Positions 16,850 to 25,438 of a stretch of DNA of 64,000 nucleotides are shown here, piece after piece. Source of the DNA: Mucilaginibacter pankratovii. GTDB taxonomy: Bacteria; Bacteroidota; Bacteroidia; Sphingobacteriales; Sphingobacteriaceae. The stretch covers positions 248,001 through 312,000 of the forward strand of contig NZ_JACWMY010000007.1 of assembly GCF_014773265.1 (NCBI RefSeq). Reading direction: 5' to 3'. Positions within the stretch are counted from its first letter, which is position 1. Every line of letters begins with the position of its first letter. Made by a program: the position numbers and the translations under genes. The notes under the pieces were generated by a model. The model was not told where the DNA came from. It ran no database searches and saw only the letters and a list, made by a program, of their open reading frames with translations.

Positions 16850-17542
16850 ATGGAAGACCAGTCAAAACCCAATAAGATAAAAACCATTCGCCCAGAAACG
16901 CTGGAGTTTATTATCCTCTATAACCAATTGCGGGGTAAAGCCTTTAATAATAATAGCGAACTGGCCGAAGCGCTTGGTTTTAACAATGCGAGCAGCATTA
17001 CCGAGATCATCAAGAGCCGTCAAAATATAGATCCTGAAAAATTAAAGATATTTAAAGAAAAGTACAGAGAATTATTAGGAGGAAAAAAAACTACGGATAA
17101 AACTGTATACGCACGCACAGGTGAAGGAATCCCTATGTATGAAATTACGGCTACGGCATCCGGCGTTGAAGTTTACAATGATATAAATGATGCGCATCCG
17201 GTAGGCCGCATGAATTTTCCGGGGATAGAAGAATGTGATTTTGCCTTACCTGTTTGGGGGCATTCGATGTATCCATACCTGGAGAACGGCTGCTGGGTGG
17301 CATTAAAAATCATCAGCGATAAAAAAATATTACCCGGCGAGGTGTACTACATTGAATGGGGCGACTACCGCATGTACAAACGCCTGCTGGTAAGCGATAA
17401 CCCCGAAGAAGTGATAGCACACTCGGATAACGTTACCGAACTGATCAACAATCGGCTTAAGTACGCGCCGTTCCCCATCCGGATAGATGAAATAAAAAAG
17501 CTATGCCTGGTAAAGGATATTCATAAAAAACATAATCATTAA
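16850..17542 (+). CDS. LexA/CI-like transcriptional regulator with S24 peptidase domain
   Basis: A 230-aa protein. An N-terminal helix-turn-helix covers residues ~20–60 (FNNNSELAEALGFNNASSIT), a linker follows, and residues ~130–225 are an S24 peptidase fold. The catalytic pair is S139 in WGHSMYPYLENG and K177 in YRMYKRLL. In LexA and phage repressors, this fold cuts the linker when RecA is activated. No standard Ala-Gly cleavage site is obvious; TATASGVEV near residue 102 is the nearest candidate. It should repress its own promoter and the divergent pair at 15982–16637 through the palindromes at 16798–16825. It could be a phage-derived or SOS-type regulator. Confidence 0.85.
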   Translation: MEDQSKPNKIKTIRPETLEFIILYNQLRGKAFNNNSELAEALGFNNASSITEIIKSRQNIDPEKLKIFKEKYRELLGGKKTTDKTVYARTGEGIPMYEITATASGVEVYNDINDAHPVGRMNFPGIEECDFALPVWGHSMYPYLENGCWVALKIISDKKILPGEVYYIEWGDYRMYKRLLVSDNPEEVIAHSDNVTELINNRLKYAPFPIRIDEIKKLCLVKDIHKKHNH

Positions 17543-17634
17543 GTAGATATGCAGATGAGAGGATTTCAGATGTGCAGATGAAAACTCCAAATTAATAGAC
17601 TTTTAGATTTATTACTTCCAACTATTAACTTTCT

Positions 17635-18137
17635 ATGAACATCCGCCGTGCCACCCTTGCCGATATACCTGCCATTATGTTAATTGTAAAGGAAGCGGTG
17701 CCGTTATGCAGGCAACGGGCAATTTTCAATGGAACGATACCTACCCAAACCCCGAAGCTTTTTCGCAGGATATAGCATTAAACCAGTTGTGGGTTGCAGA
17801 AATGAACAATGTGGTAGTTGGTGCATCCGCTATTACTACCGAACAATATCCCGAATATGCGCAGGCCGGGCTTGACATTAATGAGCCCGCTATTGTAACC
17901 CATCGCCTGGTGGTTAGCCCTAAACATCGCGGGCATGGCATTGCAGAAGCACTGCTATTGGAAGCTGAATACGAAGCAATCCGCCAAAATATCTCCCTGC
18001 TACGTATCGATACTAATAAAGAAAACGCTGCAGCCCAAAAACTTTTCATGAAGCTTGGGTATGTGTTCGCCGGCGAAATTGGTCTCGCGTTCAGACCCGG
18101 GATGCGATTTGTTTGCCTCGAAAAAAAGTTAAGCTAA
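17635..18137 (+). pseudogene. GNAT N-acetyltransferase with -1 frameshift
   Basis: The true N-terminus is MNIRRATLADIPAIMLIVKE from ATG 17635. That frame runs to KEAVPL and then goes wrong (CRQRAIFNGT… and a stop). The correct continuation, MQATGNFQWNDTYPNPEAFS, is in another frame starting at 17706. The two frames meet at TTATG, where one base is missing relative to the expected PL-MQATGNFQW. The rest is a normal GNAT fold with the acetyl-CoA loop near VSPKHRGHGIAEALL and a conserved NKENAAAQKLFMKLGY end. It is either a true disruption or a sequencing error. No classical slippery heptamer is present, so programmed frameshifting is unlikely. Confidence 0.75.
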
Positions 18138-18345
18138 ACAGTCTGAAGTTATACTCCAATAAACCTGTAAACGTTATTGTAATTGCTTAATGCAAAATGA
18201 ATATTGGCTTAATCATTACTTAAAACAGTAAGAAAAAATATTCTTATAAGTTGTGAATTAACTTTTGCTTAATTATTTTTGTTCTACAATTTCTCAATTA
18301 TAAATTGAGTGTTAATTTTGGAGTACCAATTATACATCACCTGTA

Positions 18346-18591
18346 ATGTTACCAAAGTTGTTGGTGTTTGAGTTTCAACACTTAAGTGTAGGCAGCGCTT
18401 TGCAAAATTTTGCTGTTTATTCGCTTATTGTTTTTATGCTGATGATTGTCCTGGTACAACTAAATGTTGATACGGAAACCGGTATGCGCAGGTTTATTAT
18501 TACTCGTGCCTCATGGCTGGCCCATATGATGCAACCCGGATACCGCGCGCTTTGTTTTAAAGTGAAGCAGCTATTTATAAGTAGGCACTAA
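18346..18591 (+). CDS. Small hypothetical membrane protein
   Basis: An 81-aa frame. It has one hydrophobic segment (FAVYSLIVFMLMIVLVQLNV, residues ~22–41), flanked by a polar N-terminus and a basic, Met/Trp-bearing C-terminal half. No family is recognised. A TAATTTTG box, one base off TAnnTTTG spacing being exact, lies about 30 nt upstream. It stands between two gene-free gaps. It may be a genuine small membrane protein, but codon evidence alone does not prove it. Confidence 0.45.
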   Translation: MLPKLLVFEFQHLSVGSALQNFAVYSLIVFMLMIVLVQLNVDTETGMRRFIITRASWLAHMMQPGYRALCFKVKQLFISRH

Positions 18592-18715
18592 CCTGTACTT
18601 AACATCGGCTAAAAACATTTATGTTATTGGCATGATATAAAATTAAGATCCTATCACCGAGATTTGAAGTATGGCGGGGGCGATCCTGCAGATACAATAA
18701 AAATTCACATTTACT

Positions 18716-19744
18716 ATGGAATACAGACAATTAGGAGGCTCGGGATTACAAGTGCCCGTATTGAGCTTTGGTACCGCGACCTTTGGGGGCGCCGGCGAAT
18801 TTTTTAAGGCCTGGGGCCAAACCCAATTAGACGACGCGAAAAAACTGGTGCACCTGTGTATGGACGCCGGCGTAAACTTTTTTGATACCGCTGATGTATA
18901 CTCGGGCGGTGTGGCCGAAGAAATTTTAGGTAAAGCACTGCTGGGGATCCGTAACGAGGTGCTGGTATCTACCAAGGCAACCTTTAAAATGGGCGACGAC
19001 CCAAATTATGGCTCCTCGCGTTTTCACCTCATCCGTTCGGTAGAAAATAGCCTTCGCCGTTTACAAACAGATCATATCGACATTTACCACATGCACGGTT
19101 TTGATGGCAATACGCCTGTTGAAGAAACCCTGCACGCGCTTGATGATCTGGTAAGCAGCGGTAAAATAAGATACATCGCCTGCTCCAATTTTTCAGGCTG
19201 GCACCTGATGAAATCACTTTCGGTGTCAGAACGTTATGGCTGGGCCAAATATATTGCCCACCAGGCTTATTATTCACTGTTAGACAGGGAATTTGAATGG
19301 GAATTGATGCCGCTTGGTATCGACCAAAAAGTAGGCACTATTGTATGGAGCCCTTTGGCATCCGGCCAGTTGGGTGGTAAATTCAGGCGCGGGCAGCCTA
19401 TCCCTGCGGATAACCGCCGCAGCCAGGGTGGCAGCCACGGCCCCGAAACTGATTTTGAACGCCTGTATACTATAGTAGATGCATTGGATGAGGTTGCTGA
19501 GGAAGTAGGCAAATCGGTAGCACAGGTAGCTATTAACTGGCTGTTGCAACGCCCAACCGTAGCCAATATTATTATAGGTGCCCGCAACGAGGAGCAGCTA
19601 AAGCAGAACCTCGCCGCCGTAGGCTGGAACCTAACCACCGAACAAGTGAAAAAGCTTGATGCCGCCAGCGAGGTAGCGCCAATTTATCCGTACTGGCACC
19701 AAAGGCAGGATACGAAGTTAATTCCATTGCCGAAGTTTTATTAA
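18716..19744 (+). CDS. Aldo/keto reductase
   Basis: A 342-aa NADPH-dependent aldo/keto reductase. The catalytic tetrad is visible as D57 and Y62 in FFDTADVYSGG, K87 in VSTKATF and H127 in IDIYHMHGFD. A later NADPH-binding stretch reads IIIGARNEEQLKQNL. It resembles the YajO/Tas-like branch rather than the short eukaryotic-type reductases. The substrate is unknown. It is followed by a strong two-way terminator at 19748–19780, which also ends the opposing oxidoreductase gene. Confidence 0.92.
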   Translation: MEYRQLGGSGLQVPVLSFGTATFGGAGEFFKAWGQTQLDDAKKLVHLCMDAGVNFFDTADVYSGGVAEEILGKALLGIRNEVLVSTKATFKMGDDPNYGSSRFHLIRSVENSLRRLQTDHIDIYHMHGFDGNTPVEETLHALDDLVSSGKIRYIACSNFSGWHLMKSLSVSERYGWAKYIAHQAYYSLLDREFEWELMPLGIDQKVGTIVWSPLASGQLGGKFRRGQPIPADNRRSQGGSHGPETDFERLYTIVDALDEVAEEVGKSVAQVAINWLLQRPTVANIIIGARNEEQLKQNLAAVGWNLTTEQVKKLDAASEVAPIYPYWHQRQDTKLIPLPKFY

Positions 19745-19747
19745 GCA

Positions 19748-19780
19748 AAAATGGCCGCTCAATTGGGCGGCCATTTTGTT
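19748..19780. terminator. Bidirectional terminator
   Basis: AAAATGGCCGC, an eight-base loop, then GCGGCCATTTT form an 11-bp stem flanked by A and T runs. It lies between the convergent aldo/keto reductase and Gfo/Idh/MocA genes and should stop both. Confidence 0.85.
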
Positions 19781-19796
19781 TGTGTGATAGCAAGGA

Positions 19797-21167
19797 TTAA
19801 GCCTTCAGCATTTTCATTTTTTCAGGGTCCCAAAACATGGGGGCGTTTTTAAAATAGCTATCGTTACACAGCAGGGCAGGGGCGGCCGCACGATAACCAA
19901 AAATGGCATCCTCGGTAACCTTGCCGCCATTGCGAATAGCGATGATAAAGTTGTTCATGTGATCGTACGGGCCACCTAAATATCCCTTTTCGGCGTCGTA
20001 AGTGATCTGTTCGGGCGGTAGCATCATTTTACGGCCGCTGTTTGTTTGGCCCATAGCCTTCATTTTTTCGATGTAGAAGGGGTCGTTATTATCAATGGTT
20101 TTGTTGCGTTTTAGGGTGACGCTATCCCAGGTAATATCCATAGAGCCTTCGCTGCCTACCAGTTTAAGATAGGTTGTACCACTGGTGCCATCCACAAAGT
20201 TGCAGCGTAGCGACAGGTTGAACGCCGGGTGTGTAGCTGCCTTGGCATAATCAAAGGTGCCTAATAAAACATCGGGCACTTCGCGGCCATCGTTCCAGTA
20301 GCGCAAACCACCCGATGCATATATTTTATTCGGCCCCATCGAGCTGGTGATAAAATGCAGGCTGCTAAACAGGTGAACAAACAAGTCGCCCGCCATGCCG
20401 GTGCCGTAATCCGTATAGTTTCTCCAGCGGAAAAATCTTTTGGAATCGAACGGGCGTTTTGGCGCGTTGCTGATATAAGTTTCCCAATCTACTGTTTGAG
20501 TTGAAGCATCCTCGGGGATGGGGTATTGCCAAACCTCCACTGCGCCGCGGCGTGCCCAAAAACCTTCGGCATAATTCAGTTCGCCAATAGCGCCGCTTTT
20601 TAAAAGTTCCTTTGCTTTCTCGTTACCAAGCGAAGAAACGCCCTGGCTGCCCACCTGGAACACCTTGCCGGTTTCCTGCTGCGCTTTGATCACCGCCGGG
20701 CCTTCCATCACGGAGTGTACCATCGGCTTTTCGCAATAAACATGCTTACCGGCATGCATGGCGTCCACAGAGATCTGCTGGTGCCAATGATCGGGCGTGG
20801 CAATGATAACCGCGTCAACATCCTTGCGGTTCAATATCTCTTTGTAAACTTTAGTGGTGAAAATGTCGGCACCCCAGCGGGTTTTGGCCTCTTTCAGGCG
20901 GCCATCGTACAGGTCACACACGGCAACCAGTTTTACACCCGGTATTTGCAGGGCGGTTTGGGTATCAGAGGTACCCATGCCACCGGCGCCTATCAGGGCA
21001 ATGTTCACCTGGTCGTTAGCGCCAATGCTGTTGTATTGCTGTTTAAGGTAATGAAAGCTGCCAATATTATCGGCTGCCATTAAATTACTGCCAACGGTAG
21101 CCGCAGCTGCGGTAGTGGCCAGTTTTTTAAGAAATCCTCTGCGCGATGCTTCGTTATTTTCCTTCAT
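19797..21167 (-). CDS. Gfo/Idh/MocA-family oxidoreductase with Tat signal
   Basis: A 456-aa oxidoreductase of the inositol-dehydrogenase-like family. The N-terminus holds a twin-arginine signal (EASRRGFLKKLA, R9–R10), so it should be exported folded with its cofactor. The Rossmann part shows ALIGAGGMGTSDTQ, followed by the catalytic signature EKPMVHS. Such secreted members in Bacteroidota act on sugars or cell-wall-like glycans. It stands alone on the minus strand, and its promoter lies in the same gap as the four palindromes at 21282–21386, which could affect it too. Confidence 0.92.
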   Translation of the reverse strand: MKENNEASRRGFLKKLATTAAAATVGSNLMAADNIGSFHYLKQQYNSIGANDQVNIALIGAGGMGTSDTQTALQIPGVKLVAVCDLYDGRLKEAKTRWGADIFTTKVYKEILNRKDVDAVIIATPDHWHQQISVDAMHAGKHVYCEKPMVHSVMEGPAVIKAQQETGKVFQVGSQGVSSLGNEKAKELLKSGAIGELNYAEGFWARRGAVEVWQYPIPEDASTQTVDWETYISNAPKRPFDSKRFFRWRNYTDYGTGMAGDLFVHLFSSLHFITSSMGPNKIYASGGLRYWNDGREVPDVLLGTFDYAKAATHPAFNLSLRCNFVDGTSGTTYLKLVGSEGSMDITWDSVTLKRNKTIDNNDPFYIEKMKAMGQTNSGRKMMLPPEQITYDAEKGYLGGPYDHMNNFIIAIRNGGKVTEDAIFGYRAAAPALLCNDSYFKNAPMFWDPEKMKMLKA

Positions 21168-21281
21168 TTTTTGAAACGATAAGTATGGTTTTGTGGTTTG
21201 AGATACGGAATGTGAAAGGTATAAAATTTATTTAATTAGTTCATAGCCGTTGCTAGGGGAGTTATTTTAATGATTGTTAAT

Positions 21282-21386
21282 TTAGCCTTTTTTGGCTAAT
21301 ATTAGCAAAATTAGCCTTTTGGGGCTAATAAGTTAATAATTAGCCTTTTTTGGCTAATTTGTTTGATGTTAGCCTATTTATGCTAA
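21282..21386. promoter_or_regulatory. Array of four 18-bp operators at 29-bp spacing
   Basis: Four palindromes of the form TTAGCC-N6-GGCTAA lie at 21282–21299, 21311–21328, 21340–21357 and 21369–21386. Copies 1 and 3 are TTAGCCTTTTTTGGCTAA. Copy 2 has TTTTGG in the middle. Copy 4 is TTAGCCTATTTATGCTAA and has one altered half-base. Starts are exactly 29 bp apart, separated by unrelated 11-bp spacers. Copy 4 lies between the -33 and -7 elements of the SatD-like gene's promoter, so a bound protein would block it. The SatD-like protein itself has a C-terminal helix-turn-helix and is a candidate ligand. Confidence 0.85.
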
Positions 21387-21392
21387 TATTTG
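21363..21392 (+). promoter_or_regulatory. Promoter of the SatD-like gene, overlapped by operator 4
   Basis: TTG (21363–21365) is followed after 19 nt by AATATTTG (21385–21392), one base off TAnnTTTG. The ATG at 21419 lies 26 nt further on. The 18-bp operator 4 fills most of the spacer. Confidence 0.55.
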
Positions 21393-21418
21393 CTTTGCCA
21401 AGTGCTTATGACGTTATT

Positions 21419-22033
21419 ATGAGAGCAATACTTACAGCCGATATTGTTAATTCATCATTTTTAACAACGGCATTCGATAAGCTAATAGATGATTTGAAAC
21501 AGTTTTTCGATGACGAAAAAACCGACTTTTACAATGGAGATAGCTTCCGGGTGCTTATTATCAAGCCGGAAACAGCATTATTGAAATGTATAAAAAGCAG
21601 GCTTCTGGCTATAACATATGCAGAAAAGCATACCATAGATATACGGGTAAGCATAAATATAGGGCATTTGAGATCTGACGATATCGATCTGCGATCGAGC
21701 ATGGATGAGCTTTTGGTGGCTTCGGGGCGAAGCTTTGCCAAATTGCAGGGTACACCACGGCGACTATATATCAATAGCGGCAATGCAGAAAAAGACTTTA
21801 CTTACGAAATAATAGCCGAATATACAGATAGCCTGGTGGCGCAGATAACCGCAAAACAGGCAAAAGTTATCTATCAATTGCTTTCGGGTAAATCGCAGGT
21901 AGAAACCGCAGCTTTTTTAGGCTTATCAACCGCCACGGTAAGTAAGCAGGTAAAGGCGGGCCGTTACGAAGAGATCAGGAGCGTGCTTAATAAATTCGAA
22001 ACATTAACAAACCAACTGCAAAATGGAAATTAG
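21419..22033 (+). CDS. SatD-like protein with C-terminal helix-turn-helix
   Basis: A ~204-aa protein beginning MRAILTADIVNSSFLTTAF. This is the start typical of SatD-family proteins, with a nucleotide-cyclase-like N-terminal domain (ADIVNSS…FYNGDSFRVLI…RVSINIGH). The C-terminal ~60 residues contain a helix-turn-helix (QAKVIYQLLSGKSQVETAAF then LGLSTATVSKQVKAGRYEEI). The longer frame from 21350 would run through operators 3 and 4, so the start at 21419 is preferred. Its 3' end overlaps the DUF3307 gene by 11 nt, so the two are one unit. The family was named for a Streptococcus acid-stress operon; its function is not settled. Confidence 0.8.
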   Translation: MRAILTADIVNSSFLTTAFDKLIDDLKQFFDDEKTDFYNGDSFRVLIIKPETALLKCIKSRLLAITYAEKHTIDIRVSINIGHLRSDDIDLRSSMDELLVASGRSFAKLQGTPRRLYINSGNAEKDFTYEIIAEYTDSLVAQITAKQAKVIYQLLSGKSQVETAAFLGLSTATVSKQVKAGRYEEIRSVLNKFETLTNQLQNGN

Positions 22034-22718
22034 TATCATATGGCTCGTTAAGTTGTTGCTGGCGCATTTGGTAAGCGATTTTTGGTGGCAACCATCAAAA
22101 TGGGTGGAGGACAGGCAACAACGGAAAATAAGATCTAAGTACCTTTATCTGCATATCCTGGTTACCGGCGCAACGGCTATTTTATTTGTTGGGTTTAATT
22201 ATTGGAAGGTAGTTTTGTTTATCACCGTCCTGCACGGCGTAATAGATCTTGCTAAATCGTACACCAGGGCGAATTTCACCTATTTTATAATAGACCAATT
22301 ACTGCATTTATTGGTGATCCTAATAAGCTGGATGATGGTTTTTGACCAGCATAAACTTGATATGCAAACCTTAACCGGCTTTTACGAAAACAGCAAGTTT
22401 TGGGTAGTTGCTACCGTTGCATTTTTCTTAACTCTTCCTACATCTATCATCATAGCTTACGCCACCAAACATTGGGCTGTGCAGCCCGGATTGAAAAATG
22501 CCGGGAAATATATCGGGATAATTGAGCGGCTCATCATCTGCGTATTGGTGTACCAGGGACAGTACGAGGCAATAGGCTTACTAATTACCGGGAAAAGCAT
22601 TTTAAGGTATAACAGCGCTAACGAAGAAGCCAAAACCGAATACCTGCTGATAGGTACCCTCTTAAGTATTTTTATAGCATTTGCAGCAGGTTTTGCATTA
22701 AAGCTCGTTTTGAAGTAG
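22023..22718 (+). CDS. DUF3307 membrane protein
   Basis: A 231-aa membrane protein. It begins with WLVKLLLAHLVSDFWWQPSK, the family's sequence signature (H and D in a membrane segment), continues through HILVTGATAILFVGFNY and HGVIDLAKSY, and has about five helices. DUF3307 proteins accompany SatD-like proteins in many Bacteroidota and firmicutes, and their role is unknown. Its start lies inside the last codons of the SatD-like gene, which suggests coupled translation. Expression should follow the operator array at 21282–21386. Confidence 0.85.
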   Translation: MEISIIWLVKLLLAHLVSDFWWQPSKWVEDRQQRKIRSKYLYLHILVTGATAILFVGFNYWKVVLFITVLHGVIDLAKSYTRANFTYFIIDQLLHLLVILISWMMVFDQHKLDMQTLTGFYENSKFWVVATVAFFLTLPTSIIIAYATKHWAVQPGLKNAGKYIGIIERLIICVLVYQGQYEAIGLLITGKSILRYNSANEEAKTEYLLIGTLLSIFIAFAAGFALKLVLK

Positions 22719-22856
22719 CTCTTAGTTCATGGTAATGTAAGTTTATGGTACGATTGATATGCGGCGATCACTTATACCATCAACCAGGAGCTCCTCCCAT
22801 GAACTATCATCTATGAACCATGAACCCAAACACCTATCTTTGCCCGCACAACGTAT

Positions 22857-23588
22857 ATGAGCAAAATTGTAACACCGTACCAGGATCAACAGGGCACCAA
22901 AAAAGAACAGGTGGCCGATATGTTCAACAATATCTCCAAAACCTACGATTTTTTAAATCACTTTATGTCGCTGGGGATAGATATCATCTGGCGCAAAAAA
23001 GCCATCAACGAACTCCAGGTCGATAAGCCCCAGCTGATATTGGATGTGGCCACCGGCACCGGCGATTTCGCTTTCGAGGCGCTATCTATTTTAAAACCGA
23101 AAAAAATTATCGGGGTTGATATTTCGCAGGGGATGCTGGATATCGCGAAGCAAAAAATAGCTAAACGGGGCCTTTCTGATAAATTCGAGGTAAAGCTGGG
23201 CGACTCGGAAAAACTACCGTTCGGGGCAAATGAGTTTGATGCTGTTACCGTGGCTTACGGCGTACGTAATTTTGAAAACCTTGCCGATGGATTGGCCGAT
23301 ATATTCCGGGTATTAAAACCGGGTGGCAAAGCGGTGGTATTAGAGTTTTCTAAACCCAAAGCATTCCCCATAAAACAACTATACGCGTTTTACTTTAACT
23401 ACGTTACGCCTGGTATTGGTAAGCTGTTCAGTAAAGATGCCCGCGCTTATACCTACCTGCCCGAGTCGGTTGCCGCCTTCCCGGATGGCGAAGCATTTAC
23501 CGGTATGATGGCAAAGGCTGGTTTTAAAAATACCAAAAGCCGGCCTTTGGCGTTTGGTATCTGTTCAATTTATACCGGCATTAAATGA
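22857..23588 (+). CDS. ubiE: Demethylmenaquinone methyltransferase
   Basis: A 243-aa SAM-dependent methyltransferase of the UbiE/MenG family, carrying out the last step of menaquinone synthesis. SAM motif I is LDVATGTGDFAFEAL, and motif II-like sequence is GVDISQGMLDIA. The UbiE signature AYGVRNFENLADGL and the C-terminal LEFSKPKAFPIKQLYAFYF are present. The length is normal for the family. It overlaps the next gene by 4 nt (ATGA), an order seen in many Bacteroidota, where porT follows ubiE. Confidence 0.95.
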   Translation: MSKIVTPYQDQQGTKKEQVADMFNNISKTYDFLNHFMSLGIDIIWRKKAINELQVDKPQLILDVATGTGDFAFEALSILKPKKIIGVDISQGMLDIAKQKIAKRGLSDKFEVKLGDSEKLPFGANEFDAVTVAYGVRNFENLADGLADIFRVLKPGGKAVVLEFSKPKAFPIKQLYAFYFNYVTPGIGKLFSKDARAYTYLPESVAAFPDGEAFTGMMAKAGFKNTKSRPLAFGICSIYTGIK

Positions 23589-24322
23589 TAAAACGTTACC
23601 TGGCCATCTTACTGGTACTATTGTGCTGCAGCACTTTACTGCGCGCACAGCAGTTTTCGCCAGCATGGGGTGGGGGTGCTGACCAAACCGACCTCAGCTT
23701 CGGTTTTAGTTTTTCGTACGTATCCAGCGATTTTAAAATAGTAAAACAACCCAACTGGCGCGCGCCTTATTTTGATGCTGACTCCCGCACTTACGTAACC
23801 GATTCACTTAACAGTATCGGTTCAAAAAATACGCCTGGTTTTGCTGTGGGTTTCATAACCCGCTACCGCTTAACCGACCACCTTGAGGTACGCACTACGC
23901 CCTCGTTGGTGTTTTCTGATAAAAAACTGCGCTATACCTACGCCAACACTGCCGAACCTATTGATAAACAGGTGCAAACAACGACGGTAGATTTCCCTTT
24001 GTCGCTTAAGTTAAAAAGCGACAGGGTCGGTAATTTGCGTGCCTACTTGCTTGGCGGCGTTAAATTTTCTACTGCCATAGGCGGAAAAAAAGATGGAGAC
24101 AACACCGCCCCTTTAGAGCGACTACTTAAGAATAGCAAAAGCTATTCCTCCTATGAAGCCGGTTTCGGTTTCGATATCTACTTCGAGTATTTCAAGCTCT
24201 CGCCCGAAATAAAGGTGACCAACACTTTCGGCAACCTGCTCATCCAAGAGAATCACCCCTTCTCTGCACCCATCAGTAAGTTATCGCTGCATACCATTAT
24301 GTTTAGTCTGTATTTCGAATAG
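23585..24322 (+). CDS. porT: PorT-family outer-membrane protein (type IX secretion)
   Basis: A 245-aa exported protein. It has a signal peptide (MIKRYLAILLVLLCCSTLLRAQQF) and a β-barrel-like mature part with alternating short strands, ending in a terminal aromatic (SLYFE). The gene order ubiE–porT, with a 4-nt overlap, is the usual one for the PorT/SprT component of the Bacteroidota type IX secretion system. The length fits PorT (about 240 aa). The assignment relies on context and general barrel features, not on a unique motif. Confidence 0.75.
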   Translation: MIKRYLAILLVLLCCSTLLRAQQFSPAWGGGADQTDLSFGFSFSYVSSDFKIVKQPNWRAPYFDADSRTYVTDSLNSIGSKNTPGFAVGFITRYRLTDHLEVRTTPSLVFSDKKLRYTYANTAEPIDKQVQTTTVDFPLSLKLKSDRVGNLRAYLLGGVKFSTAIGGKKDGDNTAPLERLLKNSKSYSSYEAGFGFDIYFEYFKLSPEIKVTNTFGNLLIQENHPFSAPISKLSLHTIMFSLYFE

Positions 24323-24557
24323 AATCGTCTGAACCGGTATTTTTAATTTGATGATTTGTTTTTTAAATGTGTTCAAGAGGGCTTCGCCGGGTAAGCAGAT
24401 TTATGCGATGTTTTGAATTTTGATTTGCGGCTTGATTATTAGTTAATTATCCTGCTGGCAAACCCAAAACATTACAACCTTTCAACATTAAAACCTTTCA
24501 ACCTCAATATTATCCCAACATAAAAACATAATTTCGCTGCCGATAGTTACACTACCT

Positions 24558-25316
24558 ATGGCTAAGATCGCATTAATAACAGGTGCTACCGCGGGGATAG
24601 GCGAGGCCTGTGCCCACACATTTGCCCGCGAGGGTTACAATTTGATACTTACCGGCCGCCGGATGCAGCGTTTAGAACGACTCGCTGAGGTGCTGAATGA
24701 TAAATACAACATAGAGGTTGCCATCTCCTGTTTCGATGTACGCAGTAAGGCGCAGGTAATTGAAAACTTGCAGGGCCTGCCCGAAGAGTGGAAACACGTG
24801 GATGTATTAGTAAATAACGCCGGGCTAAGCCAAGGGTTGGATCCTATTGATAAAGGCAGCTACGATGATTGGGAAACCATGATTGATACCAATATTAAAG
24901 GCCTGCTTTACGTAAGCCGCGTGGTAAGCAACTGGATGATCGATAACGGTTTCGGGCATATTATCAACCTGGGGTCGATAGCCGGGAAAGAGGTTTACCC
25001 TAACGGGAACGTATATTGTGCTACCAAACACGCTGTGGATGCATTAAATAAAGGTATGCGGCTTGATCTGCTCAGCCACGGCATAAAAGTTACCGCTGTA
25101 CATCCCGGCGCGGTAGAAACTGAATTTAGCGAGGTGCGCTTTAAAGGCGATAAAGAACGAGCTAAAAAAGTGTACGATGGCTTTGAGCCGCTGGTAGCCC
25201 AGGATGTTGCCGAAACCATTTGGTTTGTAGCATCGCGCCCGGCACATGTAAACATCAACGACATAGTAATTATGCCAACCGCACAGGCAGCAGCAACAAA
25301 TATATTCAGAAAGTAG
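24558..25316 (+). CDS. SDR-family oxidoreductase (YdfG-like)
   Basis: A 252-aa classical short-chain dehydrogenase. The cofactor loop is TGATAGIGEA (residues 8–17), the NNAG signature is near 86–89, and the catalytic residues are S140, Y153 and K157 (YCATK). An arginine-rich GRRMQR after the second strand suggests NADP preference. It resembles YdfG, an NADP-dependent 3-hydroxy acid (serine/allo-threonine) dehydrogenase. The 240-nt gap upstream is free of genes. Confidence 0.93.
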   Translation: MAKIALITGATAGIGEACAHTFAREGYNLILTGRRMQRLERLAEVLNDKYNIEVAISCFDVRSKAQVIENLQGLPEEWKHVDVLVNNAGLSQGLDPIDKGSYDDWETMIDTNIKGLLYVSRVVSNWMIDNGFGHIINLGSIAGKEVYPNGNVYCATKHAVDALNKGMRLDLLSHGIKVTAVHPGAVETEFSEVRFKGDKERAKKVYDGFEPLVAQDVAETIWFVASRPAHVNINDIVIMPTAQAAATNIFRK

Positions 25317-25318
25317 GG

Positions 25319-25405
25319 TAGATGTGCAGATTTCAGATTTCAAATGTGCAGATGAAAAAAAATAATTCCGAAATCGAACATCCGAAATCCGAAATAAAAA
25401 TCCAC
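25319..25405. repeat. Short intergenic degenerate repeats
   Basis: Between the SDR and YqeY-like genes lie repeats of GATGTGCAGATTTCAGAT and of CCGAAATCGAACATCCGAAA. Related copies occur at 17545–17580 and 39122–39155 (GTGCAGAT type) and at 4258–4285 (CGGATGTTCGATTTCGG, opposite strand). They code for nothing and appear only between genes. Confidence 0.5.
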
Positions 25406-25438
25406 TCATTCACAAAATCACTCATTCACAATTAACAT

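Noticed and set aside
17635..17720. Programmed -1 frameshifting in the GNAT gene
   Set aside because: The joint CCGTTATG contains no X-XXY-YYZ slippery heptamer and no downstream hairpin was seen.
21282..21386. A short CRISPR-like array (repeat 18 bp, spacer 11 bp)
   Set aside because: Repeats and spacers are far too short, the repeats are promoter-placed palindromes and no cas gene is near. An operator array explains it better.
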